A DNA stretch of 64,000 bases from Streptomyces spiralis. GTDB lineage: Bacteria > Actinomycetota > Actinomycetes > Streptomycetales > Streptomycetaceae. A program made the translations under genes and the position numbers. Each line of letters begins with the position of its first letter. The first letter of the stretch is position 1. The notes below the pieces were generated by a model. The model saw nothing but the letters and a program-made list of their open reading frames with translations, was not told the origin of the DNA and made no database searches. The stretch lies in the NCBI RefSeq assembly GCF_014654675.1, contig NZ_BNBC01000019.1, positions 14,252 to 78,251 on the forward strand, read 5' to 3'. Below, piece after piece: positions 34,027 through 42,194 of the stretch.

Positions 34027-35253
34027 TCACGGCGTCCGAGGCTGCGGCCGGTCCCCGGCGGCCGAGTCGTCGCCCGGCTGCCTCTCGTCGGTGTCCGGCT
34101 TCGCCCCGTCCGGGCCCTGCAGCTCGAGCCGGCCGTTGCCCTCCTCGGGGCGCCCGCCGGAGTTCTGGCCGCCGTGGCCGTTCAGGTTCTGCCGGACCGA
34201 GTCCAGGATCGTCAGGCCCTGGGCGACCAGACCGGCCGCGATCTCGCCGAGCCCGTCCGCGCCGTTGAGGACGTTGACATTGGCTCCGGAGAGGCCGCCC
34301 GCCGCCTCCTTGACGATCAGCGGGAGCTGGTCGATCAGCATCCGGTCGAGCGCGACCCGGTCGTACGACGCCGCGGCCTCGGCCTGGACCTTCATCCGCT
34401 GCGCCTCCGCGGCGGCGAGGATCCTGACCCGCTCGGCCTCGGCCTCCGCGGGCTTCACGATCTCGGCCACCAACTCCTGCTGGCGCAGCTTGGCCTGGCG
34501 CTGCGCCAGTTCCGTCTGGGCGGCGAGCACCTCCTGCTGAGCGTGCGCCCGCGCCAGCGGGCCGGCCTGGGCCGCGTGCGCCTGGGCCCGGTCCACCTCC
34601 GCCGAGTACTCCGCCTTCACCACGGCCGTCTGACGGGCGTACTCGGCCTGCCTGCGCGCGGCTTCCTGCTCCGCCTCGGCGGCGGCCTGGTTGGCCTGGG
34701 CCTGGGCGATCTGGGCCTGCCGCTGGATGGCCGCCTTGTGCGGGGCGGACATCGCGTCGATGTAGCCGGTGTCGCCGTCGTCGATCGACTGGATCTGCAG
34801 CGAGTCCACGATCAAGCCGATCTTCGCCATCTCCGTCTTGGAGGTGTCCAGCACCTCGGCGGCGAGCTTCTGGCGTTCGGTGACGATCTCCTCCACGGTC
34901 ATCGAGCCGATGATGGCGCGCAGGTGACCGGCGAAGATCCGGCCGGTCAGGACCGACATCTGGTCCTGGTCGGAGAGGAACCGCTGCCCGGCGTTGATGA
35001 TGCTCTCGTTGTCGTTGCCGACCTTGAACGCGATGACGGCGCGGACGTGCAGCGCGATTCCCTGCTTGGTGACGCAGGTCTCGACGACCTCGGACTCGCA
35101 CATGGACAGGGTGAGGAAGCGGACCTTGCGGAAGACGGGCAGCACGAACTTGCCGTGCCCCGTCACCACCCGGAACGGCGCGCCCCCCAGGCCCCGCCTG
35201 CCTCCGGAGATCAGCATCGCCTCGTCGGGGGCGGGAACGCGGTAACCGAACAT
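34027..35253 (-). CDS. SPFH/flotillin-like protein
   Basis: 408 aa from ATG at 35253, with AAGGAG nine bases upstream. The SPFH domain (about 1-190) contains MFGYRVPAPDEAMLISGG, CVTKQGIALHVRAVIAFKVG and GSMTVEEIVTERQKLAAEV. It is followed by a long Ala/Gln/Glu-rich coiled coil (about 190-310) and a disordered C-terminal tail. There is no obvious N-terminal membrane helix, so membrane association would be hydrophobic-patch or partner based. Flotillins organise membrane microdomains. It lies 13 bases after a small NfeD-like gene, a common pairing. Confidence 0.85.
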   Translation of the reverse strand: MFGYRVPAPDEAMLISGGRRGLGGAPFRVVTGHGKFVLPVFRKVRFLTLSMCESEVVETCVTKQGIALHVRAVIAFKVGNDNESIINAGQRFLSDQDQMSVLTGRIFAGHLRAIIGSMTVEEIVTERQKLAAEVLDTSKTEMAKIGLIVDSLQIQSIDDGDTGYIDAMSAPHKAAIQRQAQIAQAQANQAAAEAEQEAARRQAEYARQTAVVKAEYSAEVDRAQAHAAQAGPLARAHAQQEVLAAQTELAQRQAKLRQQELVAEIVKPAEAEAERVRILAAAEAQRMKVQAEAAASYDRVALDRMLIDQLPLIVKEAAGGLSGANVNVLNGADGLGEIAAGLVAQGLTILDSVRQNLNGHGGQNSGGRPEEGNGRLELQGPDGAKPDTDERQPGDDSAAGDRPQPRTP

Positions 35254-35266
35254 GGGCTTGTTCTCC

Positions 35267-35518
35267 TTAGCCTGCGTCGGCCGAATCGTCGCGCAACCTG
35301 TCCAACGGGTCGGCCCACTCGATGACGTCGACCTCACGGCATCCACGGGATTCGACCACGAGCACGGTCGCACCGATCGGCAGCGGTTCCTGCGACCAGG
35401 CGAGGAAGGTCTCGGAACCGCCTCTGACCCGCACCAGGATCTCGCCGGGACCGGCGGATCCACGCGTACCGATGAGAAGCTCCCCCGTGCAGCCGATCAC
35501 GGCCTCGTCCTGCGCCAT
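35267..35518 (-). CDS. Small NfeD-like OB-fold protein
   Basis: 83 aa. It has a compact beta-strand pattern (AVIGCTGELLIG, GEILVRVRGGSETFLAWSQ, IGATVLVVESRGCREVDVIEW) matching the soluble C-terminal OB-fold of NfeD proteins, but with no membrane helices or protease domain. NfeD-type proteins are usually encoded next to SPFH proteins and act with them, and the SPFH gene starts 13 bases downstream. The ATG at 35518 has little visible ribosome-binding site. Confidence 0.65.
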   Translation of the reverse strand: MAQDEAVIGCTGELLIGTRGSAGPGEILVRVRGGSETFLAWSQEPLPIGATVLVVESRGCREVDVIEWADPLDRLRDDSADAG

Positions 35519-35867
35519 CGCCGACTACTTCCCCTCGTACTCGTCCTGTCCTTCCGACCATAGACCCACCGGGGCGAGCCGCATACGCCGCGGCGGGCCC
35601 GACCGGGAGCGATCGGCGCGGTGCCGTGCGCACCGTATGCATGCCGCATACACGCATGTGGCTCTCCACCCGTCGGCAGTGCTGCACGTCCTCCGCCGGC
35701 CGGATGCGGTCCGGTCCGCCTCGTCCTCCTGCCATGAGCCGACGAAGTCGGGTCATTGTCCGGACCGACGTGCCCCGACCTCTCGACGGGAGGGCCTGTC
35801 TGCGGGCACAGTTCCCCACAACGTACTCGTGAGTACGACCATGCCCGCCCCCTCCCGAGGAGCGCCC
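35519..35867. other. Divergent intergenic region with GTATGC palindrome
   Basis: 349 bases between the NfeD-like gene and the amidase. No supported gene is seen. GTATGC (35635-35640) and GCATAC (35646-35651) form a 6-bp inverted repeat around five bases, and GCATAC also occurs at 35581-35586. This may be a regulator site. Reading frames crossing it are GC-rich shadows. Confidence 0.4.
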
Positions 35868-37217
35868 GTGACCAGCTGGGTCGGCCTGAGTGCCGCCGAG
35901 ATCGCCGCCGCCGTACGCGAGAAGCGGGCCACGCCCCGCGAGGTGGTGGCCGAGCACCTCGCCCGCATCGAGCGCCTGGACGGCCGGATCGGCGCCTTCC
36001 GTACCGTCCGTGCCGAGGCGGCACTGGCCGAGGCCGACGAGGTCGCGGCCCGGCCCGACCTGGACGGACTGCCCCTGGCGGGCGTACCGGTGGCCGTGAA
36101 GGACAACCTCGCGGTGCGCGGCGAGTCCACCCGCCTCGGCTCTGCCGCGACCCCGGACACGCCCGCCGCCGACGACCACGTCACCGTGGCCCGGCTGCGT
36201 GCGGCGGGCGCGGTGGTGGTGGGCCTGACCAACGTGCCCGAGCTGTGTGTCTTCGGCACCACGGAGGGCGTGCACGGAACCGCCCGCAACCCGTGGGACA
36301 CCTCGCGCACGGCGGGCGGTTCGTCGGGCGGCAGCGCGGCGGCGGTCGCCGCGGGGATGGTGCCGATCGCCCTGGGCAACGACGGCATGGGCTCGCTGCG
36401 CATCCCGGCCGCCAACTGCGGCCTCGTCACCATCAAGCCGGGGCATGGCGTGGTGCCGGCGGGCATCGGCAACGGCGACTGGTTCGGCATGTCGGAGAAC
36501 GGGCCGCTCGCGACGACGGTGCGGGATGCCCGGCTGATGCTCGCGGTCCTGGCCGACAGCGAGGTGGCACGGGGTGCGGTGGACACCGTACGCACGATCG
36601 CCGTGTCCGTGCGCAGCCCGCTGGCCGGGGTCGCGGTGAGCAGGCCGTACGCCGGCGCGGTCCGGGAGGCGGCACAGGTGCTGGCCGGAGCCGGTCACCG
36701 GGTGCTGCGCGCCGATCCGCCGTACCCGATGTCGCTCGGCGTGACGGCCGTGCGGCACTGGACGGCCGGCACCGCCGTGGACGCGGTGGGTCTGGACCCG
36801 CGGCGGCTGACCCGGCGCACCCGCGTGCACGCGGCCGTCGGACGGCGGTTCGTCGACGGCGTACGCACGGGCGCCGGCCGGGAGCGACTGCGCGAGCGGC
36901 TGGAGCCGTTCTTCGCCGAGCACGACGTGCTGCTCACCCCGGCACTGGCCCGCCGATCCCCGCGGGCCGTGCCGTGGCACGAGCGCGGCTGGATGCGCAA
37001 CGTGCTCGCCAACAGCGCCTACTCGCCGATGACCCCGCCGTGGAACCTGACCGGCTGGCCGGCGATGGCGGTGCCGTTCGGCACACTGCCCTCCGGTGCC
37101 CCCTGCGCCGTGCAACTGGTGGGCCGTCCGGGCTCCGAGGCCGCTCTCCTGGACCTGGCGGAGCAGATCGAGCGGTCGCGCCCGTGGCGCAGGACGACCG
37201 ATCCGGAGCTCGGGTAG
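35868..37217 (+). CDS. Amidase signature family hydrolase
   Basis: 449 aa from GTG at 35868, chosen because GAGGAG lies six to eight bases upstream; the frame extends further back but without protein-like sequence. The Ser-cisSer-Lys triad is readable: K78 in PVAVKDNLAV, the Gly/Ser loop AGGSSGGSAAAVAAG (cis-Ser near 153) and nucleophile S176 in GNDGMGSLRIPAANCG. These enzymes hydrolyse amide bonds of varied substrates (aryl/alkyl amides, glutaminyl-tRNA, nylon oligomers). No gatB/gatC partner is nearby, so it is a free-standing amidase rather than GatA. No signal peptide. Confidence 0.9.
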   Translation: MTSWVGLSAAEIAAAVREKRATPREVVAEHLARIERLDGRIGAFRTVRAEAALAEADEVAARPDLDGLPLAGVPVAVKDNLAVRGESTRLGSAATPDTPAADDHVTVARLRAAGAVVVGLTNVPELCVFGTTEGVHGTARNPWDTSRTAGGSSGGSAAAVAAGMVPIALGNDGMGSLRIPAANCGLVTIKPGHGVVPAGIGNGDWFGMSENGPLATTVRDARLMLAVLADSEVARGAVDTVRTIAVSVRSPLAGVAVSRPYAGAVREAAQVLAGAGHRVLRADPPYPMSLGVTAVRHWTAGTAVDAVGLDPRRLTRRTRVHAAVGRRFVDGVRTGAGRERLRERLEPFFAEHDVLLTPALARRSPRAVPWHERGWMRNVLANSAYSPMTPPWNLTGWPAMAVPFGTLPSGAPCAVQLVGRPGSEAALLDLAEQIERSRPWRRTTDPELG

Positions 37218-37269
37218 CCACAGGGGCCGCCAGGCCCTCGGGCTCCAGGGGGTCAGGCCTCCGGGGTCT

Positions 37270-37752
37270 CTACAGGGACTTGTACATGATGTGCAGGCCG
37301 ACCGGGCCGTGCCGCGGGTGCTCGTACGCCCGCGGGACCGTGCCGAGCACGGTGAAGCCGAGGGAAGTCCACAGCGCCACGGCCGGGTTGGTCTCGACGA
37401 CCGCGTTGAAGACCATGCCCCGGTAGCCGTCGGCCTTGGCGGCCGTCAGGACGTGCTCGGCGAGGGCGCGGCCGATGCCCTGGCCGGCCCGGTCGGGGTC
37501 GACCATGAAGCCCGCGTTGGCGACACGGGCGGCGGGACCGCCGTAGTTGGGGGTGACATAGGCCGAGCCCACGACCGTGCCGGTGTCGTCCTCGGCGACG
37601 AACACCCGCTTGGCGGGGCTCATCCACAGGGCCCGGGCGTCCTCTTCGGACGTGTCCGGGTCCCAGGCGTAGGTCTCGGCGGCGGCGACGATGCGGTGCC
37701 AGAACGGCCAGATGCGCGGCCAGTCCTCGGCGACGGCTTCCCGGATCAGCAT
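37270..37752 (-). CDS. GNAT family N-acetyltransferase
   Basis: 160 aa from ATG at 37752 (MLIREAVAEDW). The acetyl-CoA pyrophosphate loop is VDPDRAGQGIGRALAEHVL (motif A), preceded by the beta strands FVAEDDTGTVVGSAYV and followed by VVETNPAVALWTSLGFTVLG (motif B). The layout resembles PhnO/RimI-like acetyltransferases that modify small amines or protein N-termini; the substrate is unknown. It is convergent with the amidase, 52 bases apart. The ribosome-binding site is weak. Confidence 0.88.
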   Translation of the reverse strand: MLIREAVAEDWPRIWPFWHRIVAAAETYAWDPDTSEEDARALWMSPAKRVFVAEDDTGTVVGSAYVTPNYGGPAARVANAGFMVDPDRAGQGIGRALAEHVLTAAKADGYRGMVFNAVVETNPAVALWTSLGFTVLGTVPRAYEHPRHGPVGLHIMYKSL

Positions 37753-37826
37753 GGGCGCGAGTCTCGCACGCCCATGCTGTGGACGATCGCGTCGGCGGGC
37801 TCCAGGGAGACACTCCCGAGCGGAGG

Positions 37827-38000
37827 TCAGTCCACGCTGGGCAGGATGTGCGGCTCGGCGAGGTCGTCCTCGTAGCCGGCCAGACGGATGGGGGCGGACC
37901 GGGCCCACACGTCGAGACTGCCGAGATCTCCGGGGCGCCGGGAGCGGCGCTCCGTGCGTTCCTTGGGGCCTTCTTCGCGATTCGTCTTTTCCGGTGTCAC
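37827..38000 (-). CDS. Small conserved-looking hypothetical protein (57 aa)
   Basis: GTG at 38000 is preceded by AAGGAG with a seven-base spacer, one of the best ribosome-binding sites in the window. The product has a charged N-terminal half (MTPEKTNREEGPKERTERRS) and a well-composed C-terminal half with LGSLDVWARSAPIRLAGYED, then acidic DLAEPHILPSVD. It has no signal peptide or Cys. The ordered C-terminal block and the strong translation signal argue for a real gene, though no family is recognised. A transcript might continue from an AT-rich upstream region. Confidence 0.7.
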   Translation of the reverse strand: MTPEKTNREEGPKERTERRSRRPGDLGSLDVWARSAPIRLAGYEDDLAEPHILPSVD

Positions 38001-38436
38001 CGCGCACTCCTTATGTGTCGGTCACCCTCGGGGCGTCTGACGCCAGTCTTCGCTCCGGCGCCCGACGTCCGCTCGGGTCTGGCTCAAGGACAGATCGGAC
38101 GCGGTGGCGCCGGCAACTGGGATTCGGGCAGGCCGTTGTGCACCCGCTCGCCCCGGGACGGACCATGGGTGCTGGTTGGAACCCGTTGGTGCTGTCCGTC
38201 TACTCCAGATTAACCAAATGAGCGGCCCCCCGCTCGATAGGGCTGCAAAGTCCAGGTAACTATCTGGAGTCAAGCGTGTTCATTGGATAGTTTATGAACC
38301 GATTTGTCGCATCAAGCATCATGGAGGACTCATCCGTTCGGTGTGCGTCGCTCAGTTCAGATCCCGTTGGCCCGGCCGCAAGCCGGCCATGGTCTGCTGG
38401 CGTACCGCAACGGCTGTCTCGCGGGAGGACTGACGC
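38001..38436. other. AT-rich regulatory region with nested inverted repeats
   Basis: 436 bases between two divergent genes, with a marked AT-rich patch at about 38200-38330. CTCCAGAT (38203-38210) pairs with ATCTGGAG (38262-38269). AACTATC (38258-38264) pairs with GATAGTT (38286-38292). These suggest operators or alternative RNA hairpins upstream of the gene at 38437. No coding sequence supported. Confidence 0.45.
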
Positions 38437-38958
38437 ATGGAGCTGCGCAGCGTCGAGGAGCTGATGGACCTGTTGTACGCCTGCCGGGGCGCCGCCGCAC
38501 CCGATCGCCTCGGCCGCGACGGCCGCCGTGCCGACCTCCACGACCACGCGCTGCGGACCGCCGCGCTGCTGCGCCGGCGCCGTCCGGCCGACAAGGAGCT
38601 CCAGGTGGCGGGCCTGGTCCACGGCATCGGGCGGCTGCTGGCTCCCACGGCCCCCGAAGCCGGGTCCGCGACCGGTGCCCCGGTTGGGGGCGGGGCCGAG
38701 GACGGGGCGGCCCTCGCCGCCCGCGCGGCCGACGCGGTGCGGGGTCTGCTGGGCGAGCGCGTCGCCCGTCTGGTACGGCGGCAGGCGGTGGCCGGTGAGG
38801 GCCGCCGCGCCCACCCGGTCGACGAGGACGCCCTGACCCTGCGGCAGGCGCGCGAGGAGGCGCGCACCGACGGCTCCGACGCCGGGGTCCTCGAGGACTG
38901 GCGGACCCTCCTGGAACTGGTCGCGGCCCGCAACTCCCGCCTGGGCGCGGTCGACTGA
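38437..38958 (+). CDS. Degenerate HD-domain protein
   Basis: 173 aa from ATG at 38437, after GGAGGACTGACGC. The stretch DLHDHALRTAALLRRRRPADKELQVAGLVHGIGRLLAP lines up with the start of HD-superfamily phosphohydrolase or PhnZ-like oxygenase domains (H..rtA.ll ... vAaLLHDIG). The key HD pair is HG here, so metal binding and catalysis are doubtful. The C-terminal half keeps helical segments (RVARLVRRQAVAGEGRRAHP, LTLRQAREEARTDG) typical of the group. No signal peptide. It may be a non-catalytic binding protein. The upstream AT-rich palindromic region suggests tight regulation. Confidence 0.65.
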   Translation: MELRSVEELMDLLYACRGAAAPDRLGRDGRRADLHDHALRTAALLRRRRPADKELQVAGLVHGIGRLLAPTAPEAGSATGAPVGGGAEDGAALAARAADAVRGLLGERVARLVRRQAVAGEGRRAHPVDEDALTLRQAREEARTDGSDAGVLEDWRTLLELVAARNSRLGAVD

Positions 38959-39049
38959 CACCGGACGGTCCGGCACCGTCCGGCCGTTCAGGCCGGACCA
39001 GGTCCCGGCGGGTCAGGCCTCGTCACGTCGAGTCACGTACGGTCCCGGC

Positions 39050-40594
39050 TCACCACTTGCCGGGCGCGTAGTCCTTCAGGAAGACGCCGTACAGGTCCTC
39101 GCCCGCCTCGCCGCGCACGATCGGGTCGTAGACGCGGGCGGCGCCGTCGACCAGGTCGAGCGGGGCGTGGAAGCCGGCCTCGGCGAGGCGCAGCTTGTCG
39201 TAGTGCGGGCGCTCGTCGGTGATCCAGCCGGTGTCGACGGAGGTCATGAGGATGCCGTCCGTCTGGAACATCTCCTCGGCGCTGGTCCGCGTCACCATGT
39301 TCATGGCCGCCTTCGCGGCGTTGGTGTTCGGGTGCCCGGCTCCCTTGTAGCCGCGGCTGAAGACGCCCTCCATCGCCGAGACGTTGACGACGTACGCGCG
39401 TCCGCTCGCCGCCTTCTTCGCGGCGTCGGCCATGGCCGGACGCAGGGCGCTGATCAGGATGAACGGCGAGGTGTAGTTGCACAGCTGGGTCTCGAGCAGC
39501 TCGACCGGCGAGATCTGGTCGATGGTCTGCACCCAGGTGTTGGTGTCGACGACGTCCGGGACGAGGCCGCCGGCGTCGATGGCGGTGCCGTCGAGGTGCC
39601 GGGCGACGCTGGCGTTGCCGGCGACCAGGGCCAGGTCGGCGACCTTCTGGGCGTCCAGGCCGCTGGTGCCGAGGGGCAGCGCGGCGATGCCGTCGACGGC
39701 GCCGGAGTTGAAGGCGCCGATGACATGGTGGGCGGGGAGCTCACCGGCGGGCAGCGGGGCGGTCTCGCCCTCGACCAGCGCCGCGTACGCGGAGGGCAGG
39801 CGGCGTACGGTCTGCGTCGCGTTGTTGATCAGGATGTCGAGCGGGCCGGCCTCGGCGACCTGCTCGGCCAGGGCCACGGCCTGCGCCGGGTCGCGCAGGT
39901 CGATCCCGACGACCTCCAGCCGGTGCAGCCAGTCCGCCGAGTCCTCCATGGCCTTGAACCGGCGTATGGCGTCCTTGGGGAAGCGCGTGGTGATGGTGGT
40001 GTGCGCACCGTCACGCAGCAGCCGCAGCGCGATGTACATGCCGATCTTGGCCCGGCCGCCGGTGAGCAGGGCGCGCTTGCCGGTGAGGTCGGCGCGGGCG
40101 TCCCGCTTGGCGCGGTTCTCGGCGGCGCACTTCTGGCAGAGCTGGTGGTAGAAGTAGTCGACCTCGACGTAGCGCTGCTTGCAGGTGTAGCAGGAGCGGG
40201 GGCGCTGGAGTATGCCCGCGATCCTGCCCGCCTCGACCTTGGAGGACGGCAGGATGCCCTCGGTCTCGTCGTCGATGCGCTCTGCGGAGCCGGTGGCGGT
40301 GGCTTCGGTGACGGCGCGGTCGTGCGCGGTCTTGGCGGCGCGGCGCTCCTGGCGGCGGCGCTGCTTGACCGAGCGGTAGATGTGCGAGGTGGCCCGGCGC
40401 ACCGTGACGGCGTCGGGGTGGTCGACCTCGAGCTGGTCCAGCTCCTTGAGCACGTCGAGGCAGACGGCGAGGCGCTCGGGGTCGATGCCGGGCCCGTACG
40501 CGGTCTCGTCGCCGGGCGCGTACACCACCTCGTCCGTGGCCATGGAGCCGTCGTCTGTCACCGTCATCGCGCTGCCGTTTCCCTGATCGTTCAC
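39050..40594 (-). CDS. SDR-fold protein with N-terminal four-Cys zinc ribbon
   Basis: 514 aa from GTG at 40594, with GGAG six bases upstream; ATG at 40567 (505 aa) is the alternative. An acidic N-terminal region and a helical Arg-rich segment (80-100) precede a zinc ribbon CYTCKQRYVEV ... LCQKC (C135, C138, C153, C156). An SDR domain follows with cofactor loop TGGRAKIG (178-185), NNAT in place of NNAG and Ser406. The catalytic Tyr of YxxxK is replaced: Lys428 is present, but position 424 is Thr in HPNTNAAKAA. A redox or a purely nucleotide-binding role are both possible. The gene is followed upstream by WS/DGAT, but no operon link is obvious. Confidence 0.8.
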   Translation of the reverse strand: MNDQGNGSAMTVTDDGSMATDEVVYAPGDETAYGPGIDPERLAVCLDVLKELDQLEVDHPDAVTVRRATSHIYRSVKQRRRQERRAAKTAHDRAVTEATATGSAERIDDETEGILPSSKVEAGRIAGILQRPRSCYTCKQRYVEVDYFYHQLCQKCAAENRAKRDARADLTGKRALLTGGRAKIGMYIALRLLRDGAHTTITTRFPKDAIRRFKAMEDSADWLHRLEVVGIDLRDPAQAVALAEQVAEAGPLDILINNATQTVRRLPSAYAALVEGETAPLPAGELPAHHVIGAFNSGAVDGIAALPLGTSGLDAQKVADLALVAGNASVARHLDGTAIDAGGLVPDVVDTNTWVQTIDQISPVELLETQLCNYTSPFILISALRPAMADAAKKAASGRAYVVNVSAMEGVFSRGYKGAGHPNTNAAKAAMNMVTRTSAEEMFQTDGILMTSVDTGWITDERPHYDKLRLAEAGFHAPLDLVDGAARVYDPIVRGEAGEDLYGVFLKDYAPGKW

Positions 40595-40683
40595 GCGGCG
40601 CTCCGACTCGCGCCCGCTTTCGAACGGGGAATCATACGGCAGCCCGAGGACGCACCGCCAAACGCGGCGAGACGAGACGCCCC

Positions 40684-42045
40684 CTAGGGCGCGCAGACCG
40701 TGATGAGGGTCTCCACCTCCTCGGTCAGGGCTCGGGCCAGCCGGTTCAGGTCGGGGACGGCCTTGGCGTCGGCCACGAGCCCGTAGTGGACCTGGCCCCG
40801 GTAGGTGGAGATGGCGATGGCCAGGGACTGGCCGCGGGCCAGGGGCGCGAAGGGGTAGACCTCGGTGAGCGGGTGGCCGCCGAGCCGCAGGCCGAAGCCG
40901 GGCAGGGGCACGCTGGTGACCAGGATGTCGAACCAGAGCCGGGCGGCCTGGCCGACGGGCGGGCCGCCGAGCCGGTGGCCGAGGGCCGGCACATGGTCGG
41001 CGAGCAGGGCGACGGCGCCCGCGCCCCGGTTGGGGCCCGCGTCCTTGTTGCGGTCCATGGCGGTGCGTACGGCGGCGAGCCTGCGCAGCGGGTCCGGGAC
41101 GCCGACGGGCAGTTCCATCAGATAGCCGGAGAGCCGGTTGCCCTGCGGGTGGGCGGTGCGCGGGCGGCGCCGGGAGACCGGGATCAGGGCACGGGGCGCG
41201 ACGCCGTCGCACCTCTCGCCGCGCTCGTCGAGCCAGCTGCGCAGGGCGCCGGCGACGACCGCGATCAGTACGTCGTTGACGGTGCCGCCGACCTTCTTGC
41301 GCACCAGGTGGACGTCGTCGATGTCGATGACCACACCGGCGGTGCGCCGGGTTCCGGTGGGCTCGGCGGTGAGGGCCGGCGTGGAGCGGGTGACGAGGGT
41401 GGAGCGGGCGACGCAGGCGCCGATGTCCAGGGCGCGGCCGACGTCGGAGACCGCACCGCGCACCAGCCCGGGCAGTCTGCGCACGTCGGGCAGCAGGCCG
41501 CGCGGGGGCTCGGCGGGGCGGGGCCGGCGCTCGGGGAGGTCCATCGGGTCGAGGATCGCCGCCGCGAGGGTCAGGGCGCGCAGTCCGTCGGCGAGGGCGT
41601 GGTGGAACTTGAACAGCACCGCAAAGGAGACGCCGTCCGCGCCGGGCAGCACATGGGCCTCCCACGGCGGGCGGTTGCGCTGCAGCGGGCGCTGCATGAG
41701 GCGTCCGGAGGCGGCGTGGAAGTCCGTGACCGGGGCGTGCAGCCGTACGTGGTTGAGCGGGTCGAAGCAGGGGTCGGGCTCGCGGGTGGCGCCGCCGAAG
41801 CCGAACGGCTGCCGCAGCTGGTGGGCGAGGGACTGCCGCAGGCCGAGGGGGCGCCACACGTCGCGGATGCGCATGCGCAGTCCGGGCACGGCGGCGGCAC
41901 GGGCGGCGAGCAGGTCGGCCGCGTGCGCCCCGGCGGTGGGCGAGTGGGCCGAGAAGACCCCGAGCGCACCGAGGTGCATCGGGTGGTCGGCGGACTCGAT
42001 GTTCCAGAACGCCAGGTCGAGTGGAGCGAGCAGGTCAGAAGTCAA
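40684..42045 (-). CDS. WS/DGAT family acyltransferase
   Basis: 453 aa from TTG at 42045, with GAGG nine bases upstream. The catalytic motif HHxxxDG is intact (FKFHHALADG; H148, H149, D153). Other family landmarks are the N-terminal LDLAFWNIESADHPMHLGAL, GTVNDVLIAVVAGALRSWL and the C-terminal VTSVPLPGFGLRLGG. The enzyme esterifies acyl-CoA with long-chain alcohols (wax esters) or diacylglycerol (triacylglycerol), the main storage lipid of Streptomyces. It is peripheral at the membrane, with no signal. The upstream gap of 149 bases holds the terminator of the GH92 gene. Confidence 0.88.
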   Translation of the reverse strand: MTSDLLAPLDLAFWNIESADHPMHLGALGVFSAHSPTAGAHAADLLAARAAAVPGLRMRIRDVWRPLGLRQSLAHQLRQPFGFGGATREPDPCFDPLNHVRLHAPVTDFHAASGRLMQRPLQRNRPPWEAHVLPGADGVSFAVLFKFHHALADGLRALTLAAAILDPMDLPERRPRPAEPPRGLLPDVRRLPGLVRGAVSDVGRALDIGACVARSTLVTRSTPALTAEPTGTRRTAGVVIDIDDVHLVRKKVGGTVNDVLIAVVAGALRSWLDERGERCDGVAPRALIPVSRRRPRTAHPQGNRLSGYLMELPVGVPDPLRRLAAVRTAMDRNKDAGPNRGAGAVALLADHVPALGHRLGGPPVGQAARLWFDILVTSVPLPGFGLRLGGHPLTEVYPFAPLARGQSLAIAISTYRGQVHYGLVADAKAVPDLNRLARALTEEVETLITVCAP

Positions 42046-42145
42046 TGGCTTGCCTCGCGTCGACGGTGGGTGAGTAGGCAGTCAACCGCGTGCAACCGAT
42101 TACGGTCAAGTACGATCAGGCTACGCTCAGTTAACACCAGATTAA

Positions 42146-42174
42146 GTCCCCGCCCCGCGGATCGGGGGCGGGAC
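42146..42174 (-). terminator. Hairpin terminator after GH92 gene
   Basis: GTCCCCGCCCC (42146-42156) pairs with GGGGGCGGGAC (42164-42174) with one bulged base and a 7-base loop, about 20 bases downstream of the GH92 stop on the minus strand. Confidence 0.6.
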
Positions 42175-42194
42175 ACCAACGGCACGGGGAAAAG

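Noticed and set aside
35322..35867. N-terminal extension of the amidase
   Set aside because: The frame is open, but the sequence is low-complexity, the family starts near residue 1 of the GTG model, and GAGGAG lies just before GTG 35868.
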